Source: Bacteroidota bacterium (GTDB lineage Bacteria; Bacteroidota; Bacteroidia; Bacteroidales; B39-G9). From it: DNA of 12,541 nucleotides. The notes beneath the pieces were generated by a model, which ran no database searches, was not told the origin of the DNA, and worked only from the letters and a program-made list of their open reading frames with translations. Location of the stretch: the NCBI GenBank assembly GCA_003648455.1, contig QMPG01000060.1, positions 1 to 12,541 on the forward strand, given 5' to 3'. The translations under genes were made by a program, and so were the position numbers. Positions 1-6,159 of this stretch are shown here, one piece after another. How positions within the stretch are numbered: the first letter of the stretch is position 1; the number at the start of each line of letters is the position of its first letter.

Positions 1-123
1 TATTCATACAAAAACGAAGTGAATTGTATGAATGTGTGATAGATAGTGGGGTGCAAAGCGGGAAACCCCGATTTAGTAATACCCAAATTTGGGGTTAATG
101 AAATTCCCAAATTTGTTGGTATT
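1..123. repeat. Dispersed intergenic repeat, copy 1 (structured)
   Basis: Bases 1-109 align without gaps to 12433-12541, with about 79% identity by my count (23 differences). The copy contains a 10-bp stem (2-11 with 24-33, 12-nt loop), then a G-rich/C-rich stretch (47-70), then a large inverted repeat in which 78-93 pairs with 106-123 over 16 bp with a 2-nt bulge. The core of that last part, CCCAAATTTGGG (82-93), is identical in both copies. Only the right boundary (about 123) can be judged, because the left may extend beyond the window. It lies downstream of the minus-strand peptidase gene. It could be a MITE or REP-like element or a structured RNA; no coding potential is visible. Confidence 0.85.
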
Positions 124-134
124 GCTTAATCGTA

Positions 135-152
135 GAAAATTAATGAATTTTC
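135..152. other. Small hairpin 3' of the S9 peptidase gene
   Basis: GAAAATT (135-141) and AATTTTC (146-152) form a 7-bp stem with a 4-nt loop, about 45 nt downstream of the peptidase stop codon. It is AT-rich and no U-run follows it on the minus strand, so it is at best a weak terminator or an RNA 3'-end stabiliser. Confidence 0.3.
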
Positions 153-195
153 CGGGTTAAGTCAAATTTGTTTAATTTATAGATTTAAAAAGAAA

Positions 196-2139
196 TTATT
201 TTTCAACTTCTTCTTTAACTTCAGTATCAGTTTCAACTTTAGGTCTATCTCCAATATGTTGATCTAAGAAATCGCCCATAGCACGATAAAAATCCATTCT
301 GTTTTCTTCGTTATGAAAACCGTGTCCTTCGTTATCTTTAACCATATATTCAACTTCAATACCACGAGCTTTCATAGCAGCAACCATTTGGTCTGATTCG
401 TTTTTATTTACACGTGGGTCGTTAGCACCTTGAGCAATAAATAATGGAACCACAATTTTATCTGCATGTAAAACAGGAGAAGCAGCAGCGAGTAGGGCAC
501 TGTCTTTTACAGGGTCTCCAACTTGATTATACATCATTTCTAACATAGGTTTCCAGTAAGGAGGAATAGATTTCATAAAAGTAAATAAGTTTGCAACGCC
601 AACATAATCTACACCACAGGCATATAATTCAGGAGTGAATGTTAAGCCTGCAAGTGTTGCATAACCGCCATAACTTGCACCATAAATCGCAACACGTTTT
701 GGGTCTGCAATACCCTGGTCGATTAACCATTTAACACCATCAGAAATGTCGTCTTGCATTGTTAAACCCCATTGTTTGTAACTTGATTCTAAAAATTTAC
801 GACCATAACCTGTAGAGCCTCTAAAATTCATTTGTAAAACAGCATAGCCTTTGTTTGCAAGATATTGAACTTCAGGGTTGAAACCCCAATAATCTCTTGC
901 CCATGGTCCGCCGTGAGGATTTATTACAACAGGTAAGTTTTTAGCTTCAACACCTTTTGGTAATGTTAAATAGCCATGAATAGTTAAACCATCGCGTGAT
1001 TTATATTCAATAGGTTTTTCTATAGCCATATTGTTTTCGTCAATCCATGGAGCTGCATCAATAATTTTTTCTAATTTATCAGTATTTGTATCATATAAAT
1101 AGTAAGCACCTAAAGAACGGTCGCTATATGTTCTTACAATAAATTTATCTTCGTTTTTAGTTTCACTTGTGATTGCAATTTCATATTGTCCAAGATCTTT
1201 TTTCAATCTTGTAAATAAATCTTCGGTTTCTTTGTCAAAAAAATGTCTGTGTCGTTTGTCGGTAACGTAAGAAACAGAGGTAACAACTTTACGTTTTTTC
1301 GAATAGCTTAAGCGAGAAACATCAACTTCATCGTTTTTATAAATAGTCTTAATTTCTTTACCATTGGCAATATCAAATAAAACAATTTCTTTTTTATCTC
1401 TACCGAGGTTTGAAGAAGCATAAACATTTTTGTTGTCAAAATCGAAAAATAACGGGTCAACACCTTCTTTATAATCAGTAGTTAACACAACTTTAAAGTC
1501 TTGGTCTTCGGTATCACGATAAAGAATACTTGTTTCAAGACCGTTAAGAACAAAAGCAACTCTTAATTTCCCTGCATGATCAGTCATCCAACCCATAATG
1601 TTTCCCGGATTTTCGGCAATCATTTTCATTTCGCCTGTAACAATATTTAAACGATAAGGGTCAAAAATTTGAGGGTTTCTTTTGTTTAATCCAATAATTA
1701 CTTCATCGGGGATGTCTTCTAAATCGTCAATAATTTGAGTTCTTACTCCATCAAAATCGGTTAAACAAATTAAATTGCTACCATCAATATTTACACCATA
1801 AAGCTTATAGTTTTCGTCTCCGCCGGTGTCTCGCAGGTATAAAATTCTGTTGTTGTTTGCCCAGAAATATCCTGAAATACTTCTTGTTGTGTCTTTAGTT
1901 AATTGAATTATAGAATCTTTTCCAATTTCTTGTACAAAAATATTCATCCTTTTCTTGTAAGGAGCTTTGAATGAATAATATTTCCCGTCAGGAGAAATCT
2001 GGAATGATGATTTTTCAGGATTTCTGAAAAAATCTTTTAATGGCACTTTTGTAGCTTTCATCTCTTTTTTTGCCTGGTTACATGAACTAAAAAAAGTAAT
2101 AATTACTATACCAATAATTAATAAACTATTTTTTTTCAT
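196..2139 (-). CDS. S9-family prolyl oligopeptidase-type lipoprotein
   Basis: Serine peptidase of the prolyl oligopeptidase/acylaminoacyl peptidase family (S9), expected to cleave short peptides in the cell envelope. The 647-residue product starts with a lipoprotein signal: positive MKKN, a hydrophobic stretch, then a lipobox ending at Cys20 (FFSSC). Residues about 35-370 look like the beta-propeller (repeated strand-rich DGK/NIDG-type turns). The alpha/beta-hydrolase domain is about 375-632, with HGGPW (409-413), nucleophile Ser489 in GASYGG, Asp574 in NDPRV and His606 in EGHGFH completing the triad. An acidic, Glu/Lys-rich tail follows. Length is normal for the family and no damage is visible. 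The ATG at 2139 is supported by the signal peptide. It diverges from yqgE across a 143-bp gap. Exact substrate is unknown; peptide scavenging is an inference. Confidence 0.95.
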   Translation of the reverse strand: MKKNSLLIIGIVIITFFSSCNQAKKEMKATKVPLKDFFRNPEKSSFQISPDGKYYSFKAPYKKRMNIFVQEIGKDSIIQLTKDTTRSISGYFWANNNRILYLRDTGGDENYKLYGVNIDGSNLICLTDFDGVRTQIIDDLEDIPDEVIIGLNKRNPQIFDPYRLNIVTGEMKMIAENPGNIMGWMTDHAGKLRVAFVLNGLETSILYRDTEDQDFKVVLTTDYKEGVDPLFFDFDNKNVYASSNLGRDKKEIVLFDIANGKEIKTIYKNDEVDVSRLSYSKKRKVVTSVSYVTDKRHRHFFDKETEDLFTRLKKDLGQYEIAITSETKNEDKFIVRTYSDRSLGAYYLYDTNTDKLEKIIDAAPWIDENNMAIEKPIEYKSRDGLTIHGYLTLPKGVEAKNLPVVINPHGGPWARDYWGFNPEVQYLANKGYAVLQMNFRGSTGYGRKFLESSYKQWGLTMQDDISDGVKWLIDQGIADPKRVAIYGASYGGYATLAGLTFTPELYACGVDYVGVANLFTFMKSIPPYWKPMLEMMYNQVGDPVKDSALLAAASPVLHADKIVVPLFIAQGANDPRVNKNESDQMVAAMKARGIEVEYMVKDNEGHGFHNEENRMDFYRAMGDFLDQHIGDRPKVETDTEVKEEVEK

Positions 2140-2156
2140 AATTAAAAATTGATTTT

Positions 2157-2191
2157 AAAAGGATTATGACCCTCATTATCTTAGTCCTTTT
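2157..2191. other. Stem-loop in the S9 peptidase/yqgE divergent gap
   Basis: Bases 2157-2168 can pair with 2180-2191 (AAAAGGA against TCCTTTT, then a G-U pair and two more pairs), leaving an 11-nt loop. On the plus strand a T-rich run follows directly, so it has a terminator-like shape, but no plus-strand gene precedes it. On the minus strand it would lie in the leader of the peptidase mRNA, about 18 nt from the start codon. Function is not established. Confidence 0.4.
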
Positions 2192-2206
2192 TTATTTATA
2201 AAAGAA

Positions 2207-2214
2207 TATTTTTG
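2207..2214 (+). promoter_or_regulatory. Possible -7 box of yqgE (TATTTTTG)
   Basis: The octamer fits the Bacteroidota -7 consensus TAnnTTTG and lies 68 bp upstream of the yqgE start. No TTTG -33 box is found at the expected distance. In DNA this AT-rich the match could be chance. Confidence 0.3.
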
Positions 2215-2282
2215 AGGAATTATTTTTAGTAAAAATAAAACATTTTTTAGTATTCATAAAATTTTTTATTTAATTTAGTAAT

Positions 2283-2870
2283 ATGAATTTAGACCTTAAT
2301 ATATTTGATGTTGAACATAATCTAGGGCAGGTAGGTAAGGGTAAAATTCTAATATCCGAACCATTTGCTCAAGATAATTATTTTTATCGCTCTATTGTTC
2401 TCTTAACCGAGCATAATGATGATGGTTCGTTTGGTTTTATATTAAACAAACCGGTTAGTGTTAAATCAAGTGAAATATTAAAAGATATATCTAATCTTGA
2501 TTTTAACGTTTCAATTGGTGGTCCTGTTAATCAAGATGCTGTATATTATTTACACACTTTAGGTGATAAAATACCAGAAAGTATTCATGTTTGCGAAAAT
2601 ATTTTTTGGGGTGGTGATTTTGATGTTTTGAGAAATTTGGTAAAAAAAGGTTCTGTTACTGAGAAACAATTGCGTTTTTTTATTGGTTATTCCGGTTGGG
2701 AGCCTCAACAATTAAATGAAGAGTTGTCAAAAAAAAATTGGATTGTTTCTCAAATTTCAGCAGACAAGATAATGGATGTGAAAAAAGATTATTGGAAAAA
2801 TATTCTTGATAGTCTTGGGGAAAAATTTAAAATTTGGGCAAACTCACCTAAAAATCCAAGCATGAATTAA
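2283..2870 (+). CDS. yqgE: YqgE/AlgH family protein
   Basis: A 195-residue member of the YqgE/AlgH family, which is conserved across Gram-negative bacteria but has no settled biochemical function. It was originally linked to alginate regulation in Pseudomonas. Family signatures are clear: GKILISEPF with DNYFYRSIVLLTEH (20-44), GFILNKP (51-57), GGPV (79-82) and FIGYSGWEPQQLNEE (133-147). The full domain is present at usual length and the ATG at 2283 gives a normal N-terminus. The protein appears cytoplasmic, with no signal peptide or membrane segment. The stop codon overlaps that of the convergent aminotransferase gene by 4 bp (TTAA), so the two transcripts must run into each other's coding strand unless termination happens inside the genes. 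Confidence 0.95.
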   Translation: MNLDLNIFDVEHNLGQVGKGKILISEPFAQDNYFYRSIVLLTEHNDDGSFGFILNKPVSVKSSEILKDISNLDFNVSIGGPVNQDAVYYLHTLGDKIPESIHVCENIFWGGDFDVLRNLVKKGSVTEKQLRFFIGYSGWEPQQLNEELSKKNWIVSQISADKIMDVKKDYWKNILDSLGEKFKIWANSPKNPSMN

Positions 2871-3724
2871 CTTGTAAAAACATTTTTGTTAAGTTTGTTA
2901 ACCATTATTTTTGATGTTTTGTTAAAGTAGCGTCTTTTTTTATAAGCAACAACCCACCTGATACCAGAAATCGCATTTGTTAAAAAAACTTCGTCAGCCG
3001 ATAATAAATCGTTTGGATTAATATTGCACTCGTCAAAAACAGTGTAGTTAAGCGATATTGCAGTTTTAATAATTTGAGTTCTCATAATACCCGGAATGCA
3101 ACCATCTGTTAATGCAGGTGTGTAGAGTTGATTATTTTTGACAATAAAAATATTTGAGCTCACTGCTTCCACAATTTTATTTTCTTGATTAAGAATAATA
3201 CAATCGTCAATGTTGTTTTCTTTTTTAAATATTCCGGCAAGAACAAACAGTAAAGCATTTGATGATTTTAAATCTGAAAAATAATTTATACTTTTTTTAA
3301 TCTCATCATAAATATCAATTACCAATCCTTTATTGTTTAGTGTGTATTTTGCATGTCCGAGTTCTTCGGTTTCAATAATAAACGAAATATTTCTTGATAA
3401 TGGTGTGTATAAACCACCATCGCAACGAAAAACAGATAAGCGTACTTTTGCGCCTTGATATAATTTATTTTTGTTGAGAAGCTTAATAATCAGGTTGTTT
3501 ATATATTCTAGAGTAAAATAATCAGGGATGTTCATTTTTAATTTTTCAAGCCCATATGTAAGTCTTATAAAATGCTCGTCAAGAAATTGAACTTTTGTGC
3601 CATTTGCATGCATTGTTTCAAAAAGACCATCACCATAACGAAACGCCCTGTTTTGTGTTGTTAACACAGGCAAATCGCTCAGAACAAAATCCCCGTTATT
3701 ACATATATATTTTGACTTTATCAT
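2867..3724 (-). CDS. PLP-dependent class IV aminotransferase / aminodeoxychorismate lyase-like
   Basis: Fold-type IV PLP enzyme of 285 residues. The family includes branched-chain aminotransferase (IlvE), D-amino-acid aminotransferase and 4-amino-4-deoxychorismate lyase (PabC, p-aminobenzoate step of folate synthesis). Visible signatures are RYGDGLFET (29-37), the PLP-binding Lys153 in SDLKSSNALL, Glu186 in IVEAVSSNIF, the GCIPGIMR loop (208-215) and ADEVFLTNAISGI (243-255). At 285 residues it is shorter than IlvE (usually above 300) and close to PabC, so the lyase is the likelier role; substrate choice cannot be read reliably. The start is ATG at 3724. It lies 35 bp after the HAD phosphatase gene, probably on the same transcript. 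Its stop codon overlaps that of yqgE. Confidence 0.85.
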   Translation of the reverse strand: MIKSKYICNNGDFVLSDLPVLTTQNRAFRYGDGLFETMHANGTKVQFLDEHFIRLTYGLEKLKMNIPDYFTLEYINNLIIKLLNKNKLYQGAKVRLSVFRCDGGLYTPLSRNISFIIETEELGHAKYTLNNKGLVIDIYDEIKKSINYFSDLKSSNALLFVLAGIFKKENNIDDCIILNQENKIVEAVSSNIFIVKNNQLYTPALTDGCIPGIMRTQIIKTAISLNYTVFDECNINPNDLLSADEVFLTNAISGIRWVVAYKKRRYFNKTSKIMVNKLNKNVFTS

Positions 3725-3726
3725 TT

Positions 3727-3775
3727 AACAATTACGAATTACGAATTAACAATTAATAATTAATCATTAATAATT
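3727..3775. repeat. AT-rich short tandem/direct repeats (AATTACGA / AATTAATA units)
   Basis: Consecutive near-repeats of AATTACGA followed by AATTAATA-type units fill the space between the aminotransferase and HAD genes and run into the last codons of the HAD gene. A related TTAATTCGTAATT occurs at about 11160-11172, just before lpxB, which matches this repeat read on the minus strand. It looks like slippage-derived intergenic filler; no function is shown. Confidence 0.6.
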
Positions 3776-4251
3776 AGCTTACAGTATTTTGAGATGTTTT
3801 CATTAGCATCAATTTTAATTGTATGCAAACCAACTTTTTTCCCTGCCTCAATATCTCTTTCACCATCACCAATAAGAAACGATTCGGAAACATTAATATT
3901 AAAACGGGCAATTGCTTTTTCGAGCATTAATGTGTTTGGCTTTCGACATAAACATTTTTCATTGCTGGAGTGATGAGGACAATAATAAATTTCTGTTAAT
4001 TCAATGTTATATTTTTTTAAATTGCTTTTTAAATACTCGTGAACTTTTTCAACGTCTTTTATGCTATATATTCCTTTTGAGACACCGCCTTGGTTTGATA
4101 TTATTATTAATAAAAAGTTGTTTTCCTGAAATTTTTGCAGGCTTTCAACTATTCCTTCATTAATTTTAAAATCTTCAACTTTATAGATATAATAATGACC
4201 TTTATCACTGTTAATTACACCGTCGCGGTCTAGAAATATTGCTTTATTCAT
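3760..4251 (-). CDS. HAD-IIIA phosphatase, GmhB-like (heptose bisphosphatase family)
   Basis: Haloacid dehalogenase-type phosphatase of 163 residues, subclass IIIA, the family of D-glycero-D-manno-heptose-1,7-bisphosphate 7-phosphatase (GmhB) and histidinol phosphatase. Seen: motif I DRDG with Asp8/Asp10 (7-11 region), motif II Ser52 in SNQGG, a zinc-binding loop with Cys91, His93, Cys100 and Cys102 (CPHH...CLCRKP), motif III Lys104, and motif IV GDGERD with Asp129/Asp133. Together these fit GmhB, which supplies ADP-heptose for LPS core or S-layer glycans. No other heptose gene is nearby, so the substrate is inferred. The start is ATG at 4251, 19 bp from a strong promoter. The last residues (LIIND) are encoded by AT-rich repeat sequence and may be poorly conserved. 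Confidence 0.85.
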   Translation of the reverse strand: MNKAIFLDRDGVINSDKGHYYIYKVEDFKINEGIVESLQKFQENNFLLIIISNQGGVSKGIYSIKDVEKVHEYLKSNLKKYNIELTEIYYCPHHSSNEKCLCRKPNTLMLEKAIARFNINVSESFLIGDGERDIEAGKKVGLHTIKIDANENISKYCKLIIND

Positions 4252-4269
4252 TTGAAATGATATTTTTTA

Positions 4270-4301
4270 CAAACTTAAAGAAACAATAGATAATTAACAA
4301 A
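4270..4301 (-). promoter_or_regulatory. Bacteroidota-type promoter of the HAD phosphatase/aminotransferase operon
   Basis: On the minus strand TTTG (4301-4298) is followed after exactly 20 nt by TAAGTTTG (4277-4270), a full match to the primary sigma factor consensus TTTG-N(19-21)-TAnnTTTG known from Bacteroides and Flavobacterium. Transcription would start about 3-8 nt downstream, giving a leader of only about 10-16 nt before the ATG at 4251. A run of nine C (minus strand) ends 1 nt upstream of the TTTG. Confidence 0.75.
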
Positions 4302-4302
4302 A

Positions 4303-4311
4303 GGGGGGGGG
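4303..4311. repeat. G9/C9 homopolymer tract beside a promoter
   Basis: Nine consecutive G on the plus strand in DNA that is otherwise about 70% A+T. It lies one base upstream of the -33 box of the HAD/aminotransferase promoter and about 70 bp past the rhomboid stop codon. Tracts of this length are prone to slipped-strand length changes. Confidence 0.9.
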
Positions 4312-4383
4312 ATTTGTTTATTTTATTTAAAGAATATTTTAAATGATGGATTAATGTTTATGATAATTTTTACAGCTAAATTA

Positions 4384-4989
4384 TTAAAAATTAAGCAAGC
4401 GATTTATAAAAACCTGAAACAGCTCGGGTTTCAAAATAATTGGGTAGATCAAACCAAAAACAGCACCCCAAAAGTGAGCATCGTGACCAACATCATCAAT
4501 ATTTTTTTTGCTCATATAATATGAATAAATTAAATAAGCGAAAGCAAAAATAATTCCCGGAATAGGAATAATGCCAAAAAACCAGACTTTGCTAAGAGGG
4601 TCGAAAAAAATTGAGGCAAATACAACGGCTGATACAGCACCCGATGCACCTACTGCATTGTAGTTGTAATTTTCACGGTTTTTGAATAAGGAATATGTTG
4701 TTGAGATAACAATTCCTCCTGCATATAAACAAATGAAAAATAAATTTGATTTTGATCCAAAATAGTAATAAAAGTAACGTTCAAGAGAAGTTCCAAATGA
4801 ATATAGAACTATCATGTTAATTATTAGATGCATATAATTAGCATGAAGAAATGCATATGAAAACATTCTATACCATTGTTTTCTATGGTAAATTTGGAAA
4901 GCGTTAAAATTATATTTGTAAAAAAGCTCTTTTCTATTAAAAGCAGCAAATGAGAGTAAACTTGTAATTATAATTATTATTAGAGTCAT
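4384..4989 (-). CDS. Rhomboid-family intramembrane serine protease
   Basis: Integral membrane protease of 201 residues. Rhomboids cleave transmembrane segments of substrate proteins within the bilayer. Counting from the ATG at 4989, the conserved H-x-x-x-N pair is His54 and Asn58 (MHLIINM), preceded by His49. The nucleophile is Ser116 in GASGA, and the catalytic His172 is in AHFWGAVFG. About six hydrophobic segments are visible, starting at the very N-terminus (TLIIIIITSLLSFAAF), matching the six-helix bacterial core. A reading from TTG at 4992 would add one residue; the ATG is preferred. It follows the SiaC-family gene by 21 bp, so it is probably the last gene of a macrodomain-SiaC-rhomboid transcript. 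The substrate is unknown. Confidence 0.93.
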   Translation of the reverse strand: MTLIIIIITSLLSFAAFNRKELFYKYNFNAFQIYHRKQWYRMFSYAFLHANYMHLIINMIVLYSFGTSLERYFYYYFGSKSNLFFICLYAGGIVISTTYSLFKNRENYNYNAVGASGAVSAVVFASIFFDPLSKVWFFGIIPIPGIIFAFAYLIYSYYMSKKNIDDVGHDAHFWGAVFGLIYPIILKPELFQVFINRLLNF

Positions 4990-5010
4990 CAATTATAAAG
5001 GAATATTAAA

Positions 5011-5385
5011 TTAATCTTTTGGTTCAAATTCGAAAGGAATATCTAAAATACCGGAAAAATTAATTCCTGTTTTTAACATATCTTCATCGGGTTTTTCGTA
5101 ACACCACAAGATTGAATAATTTTTGCCTTTTTTATATAAATCTTCAAGTTTTTGTAAAAGATGAAATAAAACTGTATGTGTTGAAGAGCTTAGATATTGA
5201 AAAAAGAACTCACATTTTAATGTGTCAATATCATTGCAATAATTGTCTATCCATTCAATTACGGGCAAAAAAGTAGCATTTGCGTTTTCAGGAATTGAAA
5301 CACCATGAATTTTAAACACCAAATTTTCAGCATCTAAATATATACTTGGACTGTCGTCGGTTGAGTCTATTTTTAATACATTCAA
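5011..5385 (-). CDS. SiaC-family regulatory phosphoprotein (DUF1987)
   Basis: A 124-residue cytoplasmic protein resembling the SiaC family (DUF1987). In Pseudomonas aeruginosa SiaC is phosphorylated on Thr68 by the kinase SiaB and dephosphorylated by the PP2C-type phosphatase SiaA, controlling a diguanylate cyclase and biofilm formation. Recognisable features are the opening beta strands with a D/S-P-S-I-Y-L-D pattern, G-x-S-x-P-E-N (28-34), FLPVIEWIDNYC (39-50), a Ser/Thr-rich SSSTHT (66-71) at the expected phosphosite, and LWCYEKPDEDML (93-104). The start is TTG at 5385: an in-frame TAA lies 15 nt upstream, the only nearby ATG is out of frame, and the next in-frame Met is residue 104. No kinase or phosphatase partner lies in the window, so the signalling role is inferred by family only. 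Confidence 0.85.
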   Translation of the reverse strand: MNVLKIDSTDDSPSIYLDAENLVFKIHGVSIPENANATFLPVIEWIDNYCNDIDTLKCEFFFQYLSSSTHTVLFHLLQKLEDLYKKGKNYSILWCYEKPDEDMLKTGINFSGILDIPFEFEPKD

Positions 5386-5428
5386 TTTTTTAAAGTTTTA
5401 AAAGTTAAAATTAAGCATATTTTTATTA

Positions 5429-5932
5429 TCAAACCAAATTATGTTTATAAATTTTAAAGTTTTCTTCGTCGAAAGTTACAAAAATCACTTTACTTATTGA
5501 TTTATTGGCAGATAGAAATTTTTTCACCTCTGATATTGCAATCTTTGCTGCCTTATCTTTCGGAAAGCGGTAAACTCCTGTACTGATATTTGGGAAAGCA
5601 ATTGTTTTAATATTATTGTTTACAGCCAGTTCTAAACTTTTTTTATAGCAGGATGCTAATAATTCTTCTTCAAAATTTTTCCCTCCATACCAAACAGGAC
5701 CAACTGTGTGAATAACAAAGTTGCATGGCAGTTTGTAGGCTTTGGTAATTTTTGCCTCGCCTGTTTCACAGCCATTTAAAGTGTGACATTCAGCTAATAG
5801 TTCTTTGCCTGCTTCTCTGTGAATGGCTCCATCAACACCACCACCTCCTAGTAGCGTCTTATTGGCGGCATTAACAATAGCATCAACTTTGAGTTTTGTT
5901 ATATCACCTTTATAGATTTCTAATCGTTCCAT
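5429..5932 (-). CDS. Macrodomain ADP-ribose hydrolase, MacroD/YmdB type
   Basis: Single macrodomain of 167 residues, the O-acetyl-ADP-ribose deacetylase/mono-ADP-ribosyl hydrolase type that removes ADP-ribose from protein or nucleic acid, or hydrolyses O-acetyl-ADP-ribose. Visible: [16 protein letters not shown] (9-24; Asp10 contacts adenine), [14 protein letters not shown] (29-42), [22 protein letters not shown] and the loop [12 protein letters not shown]. Asn24 and Asp34 sit where E. coli YmdB has Asn25 and Asp35, so the protein should be active. The start is ATG at 5932, and it is probably the first gene of the cluster with SiaC-like and rhomboid genes (gaps of 43 and 21 bp). A near-consensus TAACTTTA (5958-5951, minus strand) lies 18 nt upstream. 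No ADP-ribosyltransferase is nearby, so a toxin-antitoxin role is unsupported. Confidence 0.95.
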   Translation of the reverse strand: MERLEIYKGDITKLKVDAIVNAANKTLLGGGGVDGAIHREAGKELLAECHTLNGCETGEAKITKAYKLPCNFVIHTVGPVWYGGKNFEEELLASCYKKSLELAVNNNIKTIAFPNISTGVYRFPKDKAAKIAISEVKKFLSANKSISKVIFVTFDEENFKIYKHNLV

Positions 5933-5984
5933 TACAGAGATTTAAGTTTGTAAAGTTAGTGATTTTTCTTTTAACTTTTTCACT

Positions 5985-6128
5985 TTGAGGCTACTCCGAA
6001 AAGTAGAAAGAGTACGTCATTGCGAGGAACGAAGCAATCTATAGCTTTGTAATTCAGCATGTTGAGATTGCTTCTCCGCCAGCTGGCGGAGAAGCAATGA
6101 CGAAAAACACTTTTCGGTGTGGATTCAA
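5985..6128 (-). repeat. Intergenic element A with two distinct inverted ends (144 bp)
   Basis: The ends are imperfect inverted repeats of about 20 nt: TTGAGGCTACTCCGAAAAGT (5985-6004, R type) and, read on the minus strand from 6128, TTGAATCCACACCGAAAAGT (L type). The same L and R ends bracket 8899-9032 and 10375-10508, but here the order is reversed. A second palindromic element (6015-6102) is nested inside. It lies between the pheT stop and the macrodomain start, with its R end toward the macrodomain gene. It could be a non-autonomous mobile element or a structured leader. Confidence 0.75.
6015..6102. repeat. Nested palindromic element (GTCATTGCGAGG... type)
   Basis: CGTCATTGC at 6015-6023 is matched by GCAATGACG at 6094-6102, with GAAGCAATCT (6031-6040) also matched by AGATTGCTTC (6065-6074). 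Inside lies a perfect 32-nt palindrome (6067-6098) centred on CCAGCTGG. Sequences beginning GTCATTGCGAGGAACGAAGCAATC are, to my recollection, common intergenic repeats in many unrelated bacterial genomes. The palindrome is followed by no U-run, so a simple pheT terminator is not supported. Confidence 0.8.
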
Positions 6129-6159
6129 CTTTTAATTTTTGCTTTTCTAAACGTGTTTC

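Noticed and set aside
3912..4163. 83-residue open frame on the plus strand
   Set aside because: It lies wholly inside the HAD phosphatase gene on the other strand, whose catalytic and zinc motifs are intact; the product has no recognisable features.
5429..5932. Macrodomain as antitoxin of a DarTG-like toxin pair
   Set aside because: No ADP-ribosyltransferase gene lies next to it, and its sequence fits the housekeeping MacroD/YmdB type.
6067..6098. Intrinsic terminator of pheT
   Set aside because: The stem is very stable, but no U-run follows it on the minus strand and it belongs to a dispersed repeat type.
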